Positions 53,018-61,993 of a stretch of DNA of 64,000 nucleotides are shown here, piece by piece. Position numbers and translations under genes: made by a program. Every line of letters begins with the position of its first letter. Within the stretch, counting starts at the first letter, position 1. Where the stretch lies: NCBI GenBank assembly GCA_945869965.1, contig CAMBRC010000012.1, positions 1 through 64,000 on the forward strand, written 5' to 3'. A model generated the notes under the pieces. It worked only from the letters and a program-made list of their open reading frames with translations, was not told where the DNA came from and did no database searches. Source of the stretch: Asaia bogorensis (GTDB lineage: Bacteria; Pseudomonadota; Alphaproteobacteria; Acetobacterales; Acetobacteraceae).

Positions 53018-55171
53018 ATGCCCGCCGCACCGCCTCCCGACGACGCCGCTCGCGTGTCCAGGCTCCGCGAAATCGGCATCCTCGATACCCCGCCCAGTGC
53101 GGAATTCGACGAATTCGTGCGCGCCGCCTCGCTGGTCTGCGGCGTGCCGATATCGCTGATCAGCCTGATCGACGAGCGCCGGCAATGGTTCAAGGCCAGT
53201 ATCGGGCTGCCCGGCACGACCGAAACGCCGCGCGATGTCTCGTTCTGCGCCCATGCCATCCTCGGAACCGAGGTGATGGAGGTCGCCGACGCCGCGTCCG
53301 ACCCCAGGTTTTGCGACAATCCACTCGTGACCGGTGAGCCTGCGATCCGCTTCTATGCCGGCGCGCCCCTGCGCATCTCCGACGGCACCGTCCTGGGCAC
53401 GCTCTGCGTCATCGACCGCCAGCCGATGGAGCTCAGCGATGACCAGCGGGAAGTCCTGCGCTGCCTTGCCAACGCCGCGGCACGCGCCATCGAGGGCTGG
53501 TCCGTCCGGCAGCGCGAGCAAGTCCACGCCGCCGAACTGCTCCGCCTCTCCGCGGTCGCGGCTGAAATCGCCGAACGCAAGGCGGCGATCTTCGACAACA
53601 GCGCCGACCTGCTCATCGACGTCGACGTCACCCGGCATGACGATCAGCTGGACTTCATCCACAGATCGTTCAATCCGTCCCTCACGCGCCTCACCGGCTG
53701 GCGCGCGAGCGATCTCATCGACCTTCGGCCCGAGCAATGCCTTCCCGTCGATGTCGCGCAGCAATGCCTGGCGGCGTACCGCCAATGCATCGCCCAGCAG
53801 ACGCCGGTCACACTGCAAATGACCCTCGCCACCCCGCTCGGCGCGCGCGACTTCGAAGGTGTGTTCACCGCGATCCACAGCCAGACCACGGGTGAGATCG
53901 TCCAGATAGTCGCCCAGCTGCGCGACCTGACCGAACGCAACACCATGATCGAGGCGCTGCACCAGCGCCAGAAGATGGAGGCGATCGGCAGCCTCGCCGC
54001 CGGCGTCGCGCATGATTTCAACAACATCCTCCAGAGCATCATCAGCAGTTGCGAATTCCTGCAAGACGAGATCGCCGCGGACGCCCCGGCCCACGAGTTC
54101 ATCCAGATAACCGCGCGCGCCGCGCGCCGTGGCGCCCAGCTGACCCATCACCTCCTGTCATACGCCCGCAAGCAGATGCTGCTGCCGCGGGTCGTATCCG
54201 CCGTCGACCTGCTCGACCAGATCGCGCCGTTGCTGCGGCGCACGCTGAACCCCAGCATCGCCGTCACGATCCGCGGCGCCGCCGGATTGCCCCCGCTCTG
54301 CGTCGATCCGCACCAGTTCGAGACGGCCATCCTGAACCTCGCGATCAACGCCTCGCACGCCATGCCCGATGGCGGCACCCTCACCATCGACGCACAGGTA
54401 ACGCGCGACCGCCACCAGCCTGTCGTCCTGGTCAGCGTGACCGACACCGGCACCGGCATGGACAAGGCGGTCCTCGCGCGCGCGGCCGACCCGTTCTTCA
54501 GCACCAAGGGCCTGCAAGGCACCGGGCTCGGGCTGTCGATGGTGCACGGCTTTGCCGGCCAGTCCGGCGGGCGCATGAACATCCGCAGCGCGCCCGGCAT
54601 CGGCACCACGGTGGAACTGCACCTGCCCGCGGCGAACACGCCGGCCGCCAGCCTGTCAACCGAACCGCCTGCGGTCACCGACGAACGGCCGGTAATCCTC
54701 CTCGTTGATGACGACCCCGACGTCCTCGTCACCACCGGCGCATTCCTGAAGCAGGCTGGTTTCGCGGTGCTGCGCGCCGAAAACGGCAGCGCCGCCCTCG
54801 CCAGCCTGTCCAATGGGGCGCGCATCGCCGCCATCGTCAGCGACTACGCCATGCCCGGGCTCAACGGCATCGACCTCGTGGCCGAGGTCCAGGCCGCGCA
54901 ACCGGATGCCGCCGCGGTCATCATCACCGGCTATGCCGAACTCCGCGGCGAAACCAAGGCAGGACCGGGCATCGTCACCCTGTACAAGCCATTCCAGCGT
55001 CAGCAGCTTCTGGATGCGCTGCATCACCTGTTGGGTCCGGTGGGAACGATGGCCGCCCTCGGCGCGGGTCCAGCGGCGTTGCACCGCACGAGCCCCCCCG
55101 AACCACCGCCGCCTGACCGAGCGCGCGGCAACCCGAAAAACCAGGCGGCAGGAGAAGTCTTCTTTTTGTGA
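53018..55171 (+). CDS. Soluble hybrid histidine kinase (GAF-PAS-HisKA-HATPase-REC)
   Basis: Hybrid sensor kinase, 717 aa, with no membrane segment, so it senses cytoplasmic signals. Order: GAF domain about 25-165 (SRLREIGILDTPPSAEFDEF start), PAS-like about 185-305, HisKA with phospho-acceptor His332 in GVAHDFNNILQ, ATPase with N box NLAINASHAMPDGG, G boxes DTGTGMD and GTGLGLSMV. A C-terminal receiver follows with DDD and phospho-acceptor Asp609 (VSDYAMPG). The last 40 residues are disordered. The final codons and TGA (55169-55171) lie inside a palindromic repeat hairpin, so the end of the protein was set by the repeat. No separate regulator is adjacent. Confidence 0.92.
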   Translation: MPAAPPPDDAARVSRLREIGILDTPPSAEFDEFVRAASLVCGVPISLISLIDERRQWFKASIGLPGTTETPRDVSFCAHAILGTEVMEVADAASDPRFCDNPLVTGEPAIRFYAGAPLRISDGTVLGTLCVIDRQPMELSDDQREVLRCLANAAARAIEGWSVRQREQVHAAELLRLSAVAAEIAERKAAIFDNSADLLIDVDVTRHDDQLDFIHRSFNPSLTRLTGWRASDLIDLRPEQCLPVDVAQQCLAAYRQCIAQQTPVTLQMTLATPLGARDFEGVFTAIHSQTTGEIVQIVAQLRDLTERNTMIEALHQRQKMEAIGSLAAGVAHDFNNILQSIISSCEFLQDEIAADAPAHEFIQITARAARRGAQLTHHLLSYARKQMLLPRVVSAVDLLDQIAPLLRRTLNPSIAVTIRGAAGLPPLCVDPHQFETAILNLAINASHAMPDGGTLTIDAQVTRDRHQPVVLVSVTDTGTGMDKAVLARAADPFFSTKGLQGTGLGLSMVHGFAGQSGGRMNIRSAPGIGTTVELHLPAANTPAASLSTEPPAVTDERPVILLVDDDPDVLVTTGAFLKQAGFAVLRAENGSAALASLSNGARIAAIVSDYAMPGLNGIDLVAEVQAAQPDAAAVIITGYAELRGETKAGPGIVTLYKPFQRQQLLDALHHLLGPVGTMAALGAGPAALHRTSPPEPPPPDRARGNPKNQAAGEVFFL

Positions 55172-55202
55172 ACAAAAAGAAGCAAAAAAACGTCATCCAT
55201 TG
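55151..55202. repeat. Palindromic intergenic repeat, single unit (locus 8 of 9)
   Basis: Arms CTTCTTTTT (55159-55167) and AAAAAGAAG (55174-55182) around GTGAAC, tail CAAAAAAACGTCATCCATT. The kinase reading frame enters it as Glu-Val-Phe-Phe-Leu and stops at the TGA within the GTGAAC loop. Confidence 0.9.
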
Positions 55203-55206
55203 AGCA

Positions 55207-55289
55207 CGTTATTCCCTCCCGGCTTGCGGGGGGGGGGGTCAGCCGCGCCCCCAATACCGTCATCCCGGCGGCAGTGAAGGACCCGCGCT
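55207..55289. repeat. Two adjoining interspersed repeats
   Basis: First a partial C/G-rich repeat (TATTCCCTCCCGGCTTGCGG then a G-run, 55207-55240). Then the 32-base CGTCATCCCGGC...GAAGGACCCGCGCT repeat at 55258-55289, which matches 20593-20624 at 29 of 32 positions. No gene lies in the 185-base gap before 55357. Confidence 0.7.
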
Positions 55290-55321
55290 AACCTCCCCGC
55301 GCGCAGGGTTCTTTTTTTTCC

Positions 55322-55350
55322 TTGCATTCCTTGCCAAACTAACCTATATA
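55322..55350 (+). promoter_or_regulatory. Promoter of the second small Pro-rich protein gene
   Basis: TTGCAT (55322-55327), a 17-base spacer and TATATA (55345-55350). The -10 box ends 6 bases before ATG 55357, again predicting a leaderless transcript. It starts with TTCCTTGC exactly 39 bases before the ATG, as in the paralogue at 20372. Confidence 0.65.
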
Positions 55351-55356
55351 ACTAAC

Positions 55357-55950
55357 ATGATCGCAACATCAACCGCCCTTGGTCAGGCATTCACAAACAT
55401 CGCTACGGCGCTGAGACTCGGACTCCGCATCGCCGCCGCCCGCATCCCGGCCCTCGCCCCGCTCCTCCTCCTCACCATCCACAACCGCCTCGGCCGCATG
55501 GTCCTGCGCCTGGATCGCCTCGCCCTGCAATTCCAGGCAGGCACCCTCCCCAAGCCCTGTCCCGCCCGCCCCCAGGCAGCCGAGCCGCGCCCGCAATCCC
55601 CGCAGCGCCCCTATATCCCCGCCGGCCAGGCCTGGCTGATCCGCCTCGCCCAACCCACCGTCCACGCCATCAGCCAGGTCGAGCTCTTCCTCGCCCGCCC
55701 GGACACCCACGCGCTGATCGAGGCCGCTCCGCAAGCCGGCCGCCTCCTGCGCCCGCTCTGCCGCATGCTCGGCATCACCCCGCCCGCCATATTGAAACTG
55801 CCGCGAAAACCCCCGGCATCCCCGCGCCCCGTCCGCCCTCGCACGCCGCGCCGCGAACCGCGCACCTATCGGGCCTTCCTGGCCACCCTCGCCCCCCCGC
55901 CCGCGCCCACCGGGCCCGACTTCTACGCCTCACACATTTTTCGCACCTGA
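55357..55950 (+). CDS. Small Pro-rich protein, intact paralogue of 20372
   Basis: A 197-aa protein I cannot assign. A hydrophobic segment spans about residues 25-45 (IAAARIPALAPLLLLTIHNRL), then RLDRLALQFQAGTLPKPCPARP. Next comes a helical middle part (AWLIRLAQPTVHAISQVELFL) and an Arg/Pro-rich tail ending FYASHIFRT. It shares its promoter layout, hydrophobic helix and following linker with the damaged copy at 20372. The family seems lineage-specific. A membrane or DNA-binding role is only a guess from the basic tail. Confidence 0.65.
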   Translation: MIATSTALGQAFTNIATALRLGLRIAAARIPALAPLLLLTIHNRLGRMVLRLDRLALQFQAGTLPKPCPARPQAAEPRPQSPQRPYIPAGQAWLIRLAQPTVHAISQVELFLARPDTHALIEAAPQAGRLLRPLCRMLGITPPAILKLPRKPPASPRPVRPRTPRREPRTYRAFLATLAPPPAPTGPDFYASHIFRT

Positions 55951-56022
55951 CCGCCGCTCTGCCGATGCATGTGTTAAATGTTCCGTATTCAAAACAAAAT
56001 TATATGATTCGGGCCAAAGCCT

Positions 56023-56138
56023 AAGAAAGCATCTTCTTTTTCTGTAGAAAAAGAAGCAAAAAGACTTTCATTCATTTAAGCTGAGTCTAAATGAATGAAA
56101 GTTTTTTGGTTCTTTTTTACAAAAAAGAACAGCTTCCT
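56023..56138. repeat. Palindromic intergenic repeat, paired copy (locus 9 of 9)
   Basis: Forward unit (AAGAAAGC edge, CTTCTTTTTC/GAAAAAGAAG arms 56033-56056, tail ACTTTCATTCATTT) faces an inverted unit (AAATGAATGAAAGTTTTTTGG, arms 56109-56118 and 56121-56130). Tails are complementary. It ends right at the stop codon of the aminotransferase gene, and lies between convergent genes. Confidence 0.9.
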
Positions 56139-57374
56139 TTACCCTGCCGCGTTGCTAACATTCCGGCTCTGCGGCGGAATCCCTGTCTGCTCGAAGCAAA
56201 CCCGAGCAAACTTCGCCACCCCCTCCCGAATATTCTCCTTGGAGTTCAGCGCAAAGCACAGCCGCAGATGCGACTTCGCGCCATCCCCCAGCAACGACCA
56301 TTCCGGCCCAGGATTGAACACGATGCCTTCCTTGCCCGCGGGCTGGATCAGCGTGCGCACATCGACCGTATCGGGCAGCTTCATCCACAGGAAGATCCCG
56401 CCCTTCGGCTTGAACAGCGTCATATGCGACCCGAACTCGGCCTCAATTGCCTCGATCATGCAGTCCAGCTTGTCGCCCAGAACCTTGGTCAGGCTCTCGA
56501 CATGCTGGTCAAAATACGTGGTGAAGTATTCCGACGCGATCATCTGATCCAGCGCCCCGGTCCCCCCATCGCTCTTCAGCGCCGTCATCCGCCCCAGGAT
56601 TTCCCAATCCCCGGTCGCGTACCCCAGCCGCAATGCCGGCGCCAAGGTCTTGGAGAAGCTACCGATATGGACAGTACGTTCCGGCGCCATCGAGTACAGC
56701 GCCGGCGGCGCCCCCCCGGCCCAGATCAGGTCGGCGTAGCATTCGTCCTCGAAGATGATGGTGTCGAACTGCCGCACCAGTTCCACCATCCGCACCCGCC
56801 GGTCCATCGGCATGATCGAGCCGGTCGGGTTTTGGATTGTTGGAATGGTGTAGATCATCTTCACCGGCTGGCCCTTGGCTTTCTGCTCCGCCAGGATCCG
56901 CGCCAGATCGTCCATGACGATCCCGTCATCGTCCAGCTTCACCGGGATGATCACCGCCCCGGACTTCTTGAACCGGGTGATCGACGAGGCATAGCAATGC
57001 TCCTCGATCACCACCACGTCGCCCGGATTGATCATCGCCGCCACCACCAGGTCGATGCCCTGGTTCGAGCCGGTGGTGATCAGGATGTCGTCCACGCCCG
57101 CTGTGATCCCGCGATGCCGCTTCATCTTGTCGGCGACAAACGCCCGCAGCGGCGGATAGCCCTGCGGCCCCACCCCCATGTTGTAGATCGCGATCATATG
57201 GCCGTCGCGCTTGATCACCGTCTCGGCGGCCTTGGCCAGCATGTCCTTGGGGATCTGCGTCGGATCATTGTTGCCGCCGATAAAATAGTATTCGGCAAAC
57301 CCGCCGAATCGCGCGCCTGGCCCGGGTGCGCCCTTGGCCACCTGGGCGGCAAAAGCTGAAGGCTGACTGTCCAT
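56139..57374 (-). CDS. Class I/II PLP-dependent aminotransferase
   Basis: Fold-type I aminotransferase, 411 aa, similar to 2-aminoadipate/MocR-type enzymes but without the GntR domain. NMGVGPQGYPPLRAFVADKM, TTGSNQGIDLVVAAMINPGD, the Asn in PTIQNPTGS, the Asp and Tyr in FEDECYADL, and the Schiff-base Lys in SFSKTLAPALRLGY are all present, with the substrate Arg in SHLRLCFA. Start 57374 follows AGGAG. Likely acts on an amino acid with an aromatic or dicarboxylic side chain. Its stop abuts the repeat. Confidence 0.92.
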   Translation of the reverse strand: MDSQPSAFAAQVAKGAPGPGARFGGFAEYYFIGGNNDPTQIPKDMLAKAAETVIKRDGHMIAIYNMGVGPQGYPPLRAFVADKMKRHRGITAGVDDILITTGSNQGIDLVVAAMINPGDVVVIEEHCYASSITRFKKSGAVIIPVKLDDDGIVMDDLARILAEQKAKGQPVKMIYTIPTIQNPTGSIMPMDRRVRMVELVRQFDTIIFEDECYADLIWAGGAPPALYSMAPERTVHIGSFSKTLAPALRLGYATGDWEILGRMTALKSDGGTGALDQMIASEYFTTYFDQHVESLTKVLGDKLDCMIEAIEAEFGSHMTLFKPKGGIFLWMKLPDTVDVRTLIQPAGKEGIVFNPGPEWSLLGDGAKSHLRLCFALNSKENIREGVAKFARVCFEQTGIPPQSRNVSNAAG

Positions 57375-57488
57375 CGGGCGCTCTCCTGGTCGGCTTGTTT
57401 GCGGCACCCCAATTCTAGCCCTCCGCCCGCGCGTTGTTCCAGCCCCCCGCCCGGGCTAGTTTGCCAGCCTTATGGCCCGGAGCATGGC

Positions 57489-59432
57489 ATGCGACTGAGG
57501 ATGATCCTGTTCGCCGCGTTCGGCGTGCTGTTGCTGACGGCGATCGGCATCGTGATTGCCCTGGCCACGGTCGATTTTGGCCGCTTCAAGGGCCCGCTCG
57601 CCGCCCAGGTCGCCCAGGCCACCGGCCGTGCCCTGTCTTTCGAGGGCGAGGTCTCCCTGCGCCTGTTTCCGCGCCCGTCGCTGACGGTCAAGGACGCCAC
57701 CCTGGCCAATGCGGAATGGGGCAGCCGCCCGCACATGCTGCGCGTCGGCCTGCTGACCGCCGAAGTCGAACTGCGCCCGCTGCTGTTCGAGCGTGCCTTG
57801 CATGTCACCCGCCTAGTGCTGCGCGACGCCGACCTGCTGCTGGAAACCGATGCCGAGGGCCGGCGCAACTGGGACTTCGCTCGCCCCGCGGTCGCTCCGG
57901 CCGACACCGGCGCCGGCGTGCGCACCGATGCCGGTGGCTTGCCGCTGATCGACGAGATGGTGCTCGCCAACATCGCCATCTCCTGGCGTGATGGCCGGGC
58001 GCGCGACGCCCGCTCCGTGCTGCTGAAGGACCTGCAACTGACCTCGCGCCCCGATGGCCGCCTGGCGCTGGCGGCGGCGGCGATCTATCGCGAGCAACCC
58101 ATCGCCATTGCCGGCGACCTCGACCTGCCGACCGGATTTTTCGCGCCGGGCGGGCCGTTCGTCGCCAATCTGAGCGTCACCCTGCCCGGCACAGTGCTCA
58201 AGCTGGCCGGCGGTCTCGCTGATGCGCGCGCCGGAAAAGGCCTCGACCTCAGCGTGTCGGCCGAGGCCGAGCCGCTGAAGTCGCTCGACGAGCTGCTCGG
58301 CGCCATCCTGCCGGCCACCAAGGCGCATTTGTCCGTCCGCATCCAGGGCGATCCCGGCGCCACCCTGCGCGCCGCCGAGTTGGTGCTGCGGGTTGGCCGC
58401 TCGGACCTGGCCGGCACCGCTTCGCTCGATCTTTCCGGCCCGCGGCCGAAGCTGACCGCCGATCTCGACTCCACAAAGCTGGACATGCTGGAGGCGTGGC
58501 TGCCCCAGGGCACCGGCGAGGCGCCGCGCGCCGAGGCGTCCGACGGCCGATTGTTCAGTGCCGAACCGTTCGATTTCGCCACCCTGCAGGGCTTCGACGC
58601 CGACGTGACGCTGCGCGTGACGCTGCTGGAAACCGCGCAGGCGCGGGTCGAACAGGCGATGCTGCGCCTGGTGCTGGTCGATGGCGACCTGGCGCTGCGG
58701 CCGTATGCCTTCACCCTGGCCGGCAATCACGTCGCCGGCGATGGCCGGCTGAACACCCGCGCCACCCCGCCGGCGCTGGTGCTGGATGTCGCAGCGCAAC
58801 AGGTCGATATCGCCCGGCTGCTGGCGCTGGCCGGGGCGCCGGCGCTGCTGGACGCCAAGGGCGATGTGGTGCTGGCACTGCGCGGCCAGGGCGACAGCCT
58901 GCGCGCCATCGCCGCGTCGCTGGACGGCACCGCCAGCCTGGTGGTGGGGCAGGGCACCCTGCACAGCGGTTACATCGACGCGCTCGGGCTGGGCGCGCTG
59001 CGCAATGCGGTGCCGCAGGTGCAGAAGCTGGCGGAGTCCAAGCTCAACTGCGCCATCGCCCGCTTCGGCATCGCGCGCGGTTTGGCCACCGCCAGGCTGT
59101 TGGCCGCCGATGCCGGCGATATCTCGCTGGTCGGTACCGGCACGGTCAACTTGGGTACCGAGGTGGTGGCGTTGGATCTCGCGCCGCGGCTGAAGCTGGC
59201 CGGAGTCGGCGGGATCGTGGTGCCGGTGCAGGTGCGCGGCACGTTGCTGGAACCGACCATCGCCGTGTTCGGGCGCAGCGGGCTGCGCGGCAATCCGCTG
59301 GCCGCCCTCGGCGCGATCGTGCTGGACCCCGGGGCGTCACGCACCAATCCATGCGGCGGGCTGGCTGAGGTGCCGGCGCGCGGACCAGCGCTGCCGGGGC
59401 TTCCCGATGTGTTGCGGCTGTTGCCGCGCTGA
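57489..59432 (+). CDS. AsmA family protein
   Basis: A 647-aa envelope protein anchored by one N-terminal helix (MILFAAFGVLLLTAIGIVIALATVDF). The rest is periplasmic, opening with the AsmA pattern GRALSFEGEVSLRLFPRPSLTVKDATLAN. It belongs to the AsmA/TamB-like group that forms a bridging beta-groove and affects lipid or outer-membrane homeostasis. The C-terminal repeat block (VALDLAPRLKLAGVGGIVVPVQVRGTLLEPTI) is also characteristic. ATG 57489 follows a CGGAGC site. Codon use is rich in G-ending codons, unlike the genes before it. Confidence 0.9.
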   Translation: MRLRMILFAAFGVLLLTAIGIVIALATVDFGRFKGPLAAQVAQATGRALSFEGEVSLRLFPRPSLTVKDATLANAEWGSRPHMLRVGLLTAEVELRPLLFERALHVTRLVLRDADLLLETDAEGRRNWDFARPAVAPADTGAGVRTDAGGLPLIDEMVLANIAISWRDGRARDARSVLLKDLQLTSRPDGRLALAAAAIYREQPIAIAGDLDLPTGFFAPGGPFVANLSVTLPGTVLKLAGGLADARAGKGLDLSVSAEAEPLKSLDELLGAILPATKAHLSVRIQGDPGATLRAAELVLRVGRSDLAGTASLDLSGPRPKLTADLDSTKLDMLEAWLPQGTGEAPRAEASDGRLFSAEPFDFATLQGFDADVTLRVTLLETAQARVEQAMLRLVLVDGDLALRPYAFTLAGNHVAGDGRLNTRATPPALVLDVAAQQVDIARLLALAGAPALLDAKGDVVLALRGQGDSLRAIAASLDGTASLVVGQGTLHSGYIDALGLGALRNAVPQVQKLAESKLNCAIARFGIARGLATARLLAADAGDISLVGTGTVNLGTEVVALDLAPRLKLAGVGGIVVPVQVRGTLLEPTIAVFGRSGLRGNPLAALGAIVLDPGASRTNPCGGLAEVPARGPALPGLPDVLRLLPR

Positions 59433-59484
59433 TCCCGGTGCTATAGGCGCGGGCCTTTGGCTGCCCCCACAACTGGCCGAGCCC

Positions 59485-60633
59485 ATGACCGACGATCCGC
59501 CCCCCCATCCCGCGCTGTTGCCTGCCGGCCTGCGCGACCTGTTGCCGCCCGATGCCGAGACCGAGGCGGCGGCGGTGCAAGGGCTGATGGACGCCTTCGC
59601 AGCCCATGGCTATCAGCGAGTCAAGCCGCCGCTGCTGGAGTTCGAAGATTCGCTGCTTGCCGGCACCGGTGCTGCCGTGGCCGACCAGACATTTCGCCTG
59701 ATGGACCCCGAGACGCGGCGGATGATGGGGCTGCGGGCCGATATCACGCCGCAGGTGGCCCGTATCGCCACCACAAGGCTGGCGCAGCGCGCGCGGCCGT
59801 TGCGGCTGTCCTATGCCGGGCAATGCCTGCGCGTCCAGGGCAGTCAAATCGCGCCAGACCGCCAGGTGGCGCAGGCCGGGATCGAGCTGATCGGTCATGA
59901 CAGCCCCGATGCCGATGCCGAGATCGTGCTGGTGGCGGCCGAGGCGCTGGCCAGCCTGGGGCTGAGCCGGCTGAGCTACGACCTGACCATGCCGCCGCTG
60001 ATCCCGACCTTGCTGGACGAGGCCGGGATCGAGCCGGTGCAGCGCGCCTCGCTGGCGCGTGCGCTGGATCGCAAAGATGCCGCCGCGGTGCAGGCGCGCG
60101 GCGGGGCGCTGGCCGGCACCTTGACCGACCTGCTACTGGCGGCCGGGCCGGCGCGGCGGGCGCTGGACGCGCTGGCGGCGGCGGCGTTGACACCAGCGGC
60201 GCGGCGCCATGCCGAGCGTCTGGCCGCGACCGTGGACGCGATCCGGGCGCGGGCGCCGGCATTGACGTTGACGGTTGATCCCGTCGAGTTTCGCGGGTTT
60301 CGCTATCACACCGGGGTCAGCCTGTCGGTCTATGCGCCAGGGCGGCACGAGGAGTTGGGCCGCGGCGGGCGCTATGTCTGCGGCGAGGCCGAGCCGGCCA
60401 CCGGGGTGACGCTGTACCCCGATGCGGTACTGCGGGCGATGCCGCCCCGGCCCGCCCGGCACCGGCTGTACCTGCCGCCCGGCGTTGATCCGGTGCTGGC
60501 CGGCGCGCTGCGGGCCGAGGGCTTCGCGACTGTCGCCGGCTTTGATCCCACCAATCCAGCTGATGCCGCGCGGGCACTCGGCTGCACTCATTTCCTGCGG
60601 AATGGCCTGGCCGTTCCGGTCGTGGAGGCCTGA
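59485..60633 (+). CDS. hisZ: ATP phosphoribosyltransferase regulatory subunit
   Basis: HisZ, a catalytically inactive histidyl-tRNA-synthetase paralogue that forms the histidine-sensing subunit of the short-form HisG complex, 382 aa. It keeps the class II aaRS layout: [17 protein letters not shown], then motif 2-like [17 protein letters not shown] and [12 protein letters not shown]. The C-terminal part is GGRYV near the end of the catalytic fold. hisG is not in the window. It ends one base before the purA start, implying co-transcription. Confidence 0.92.
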   Translation: MTDDPPPHPALLPAGLRDLLPPDAETEAAAVQGLMDAFAAHGYQRVKPPLLEFEDSLLAGTGAAVADQTFRLMDPETRRMMGLRADITPQVARIATTRLAQRARPLRLSYAGQCLRVQGSQIAPDRQVAQAGIELIGHDSPDADAEIVLVAAEALASLGLSRLSYDLTMPPLIPTLLDEAGIEPVQRASLARALDRKDAAAVQARGGALAGTLTDLLLAAGPARRALDALAAAALTPAARRHAERLAATVDAIRARAPALTLTVDPVEFRGFRYHTGVSLSVYAPGRHEELGRGGRYVCGEAEPATGVTLYPDAVLRAMPPRPARHRLYLPPGVDPVLAGALRAEGFATVAGFDPTNPADAARALGCTHFLRNGLAVPVVEA

Positions 60634-60634
60634 C

Positions 60635-61924
60635 ATGACCAATGTGACCGTCATCGGCGCGCAATGGGGCGACGAGGGCAAGGGCAAGGTGGTGGACTGG
60701 CTGTCCAGCCGGGCGGATGTGGTGGTGCGATTCCAGGGCGGGCATAATGCCGGGCATACGCTGGTGGTCGGCAATCAGACGTACAAGCTGAGTTTGTTGC
60801 CGTCAGGTCTGGTGCGCGGCAAGCTCGGCGTGATCGGCAATGGCGTGGTGATCGATCCCGAAGCGCTGTTGAGTGAGATCGCCCGGGTGCGCGCGCAGGG
60901 CCTGGTGGTGACGCCGGAGACGTTGCGCATCGCTGAGAACGCGGTGCTGATCCTGCCGATGCATGGCGCGATCGACCGGGCGCGCGAGGCGGCGCGTGGG
61001 GATCGCAAGATCGGCACCACCGGGCGCGGCATCGGCCCGGCCTATGAGGACAAGGTGGCGCGGCGGGCCATTCGCGTTTGCGACCTGGCCGAGCCGGAGA
61101 CGCTGTCGCACAAGCTCGACGAGTTGCTGCTGCACCACAACACGCTGCTGCGCGGCCTGGGGGCCGAGACCTTCGACAAGCAGGTGGTGCTGGACCGGCT
61201 GTTGGAATTGGCGCCGGAGATCCTGCCCTATGCCGAGGCGGTATGGGAGCGGCTGGACGATCTGCGCCGCGCCGGCAAGCGTATCCTGTTCGAGGGCGCG
61301 CAGGCGGTGATGCTGGATGTCGATCACGGCACCTATCCCTATGTTACCAGCAGCAACACGGTTGCGGCGACGGCGGCGAGCGGGGCGGGGATCGGGCCTG
61401 CGGCGATCGGCTTCGTGCTGGGGATTGCCAAGGCGTACACCACGCGGGTGGGCTCGGGGCCGTTTCCGACCGAGTTGACCGACGATATCGGCAAGCTGCT
61501 GGGCGAGCGCGGGCATGAGTTCGGCACGGTGACCGGGCGGCCGCGGCGCTGCGGCTGGTTCGACGCGGTGCTGGTGCGCCAGGCCTGCAAGGTTGGCGGC
61601 GTGCAGGGCATCGTCCTGACCAAGCTCGACGTGCTGGACGGGCTCAAGGAGCTGAAGATCTGCGTCGGCTATCGCATCGATGGCGAATTGGTGAAGCGGC
61701 TGCCGGCGGCGATGGGCGCGCAGGCGCGTGCCGAGGCGGTGTACGAGACGATGCCGGGCTGGGCCGGTTCGACGCGGGGGGCGCGCAGCTGGGTCGATCT
61801 GCCGGCCGAAGCGGTGAAGTATGTGCGCCGCATCGAGGAACTGGTCGAGGCGCCGGTGACGCTGGTGTCGACCAGTCCCGAGCGCGACGATACGATCCTG
61901 GTGCGCGATCCGTTTGAGGGGTAG
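60635..61924 (+). CDS. purA: Adenylosuccinate synthetase
   Basis: PurA, joining IMP and aspartate with GTP in AMP biosynthesis, 429 aa (family length). The P-loop [11 protein letters not shown] holds Asp13, and GGHNAGHT holds His41, the two catalytic residues. Later signatures are [39 protein letters not shown] and GPFPTEL. ATG 60635 lies one base after the hisZ stop. Confidence 0.97.
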   Translation: MTNVTVIGAQWGDEGKGKVVDWLSSRADVVVRFQGGHNAGHTLVVGNQTYKLSLLPSGLVRGKLGVIGNGVVIDPEALLSEIARVRAQGLVVTPETLRIAENAVLILPMHGAIDRAREAARGDRKIGTTGRGIGPAYEDKVARRAIRVCDLAEPETLSHKLDELLLHHNTLLRGLGAETFDKQVVLDRLLELAPEILPYAEAVWERLDDLRRAGKRILFEGAQAVMLDVDHGTYPYVTSSNTVAATAASGAGIGPAAIGFVLGIAKAYTTRVGSGPFPTELTDDIGKLLGERGHEFGTVTGRPRRCGWFDAVLVRQACKVGGVQGIVLTKLDVLDGLKELKICVGYRIDGELVKRLPAAMGAQARAEAVYETMPGWAGSTRGARSWVDLPAEAVKYVRRIEELVEAPVTLVSTSPERDDTILVRDPFEG

Positions 61925-61993
61925 CGCGGTCTTCGGGCGGGGTTAACCTTTGCCGCCTAGGGTCCGGACGATTTTGACACCGACCGGACCAAA

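Noticed and set aside
59485-60633. Histidyl-tRNA synthetase
   Set aside because: Catalytic signature motifs are incomplete, length is about 382 aa and there is no anticodon-binding domain; HisZ fits better.
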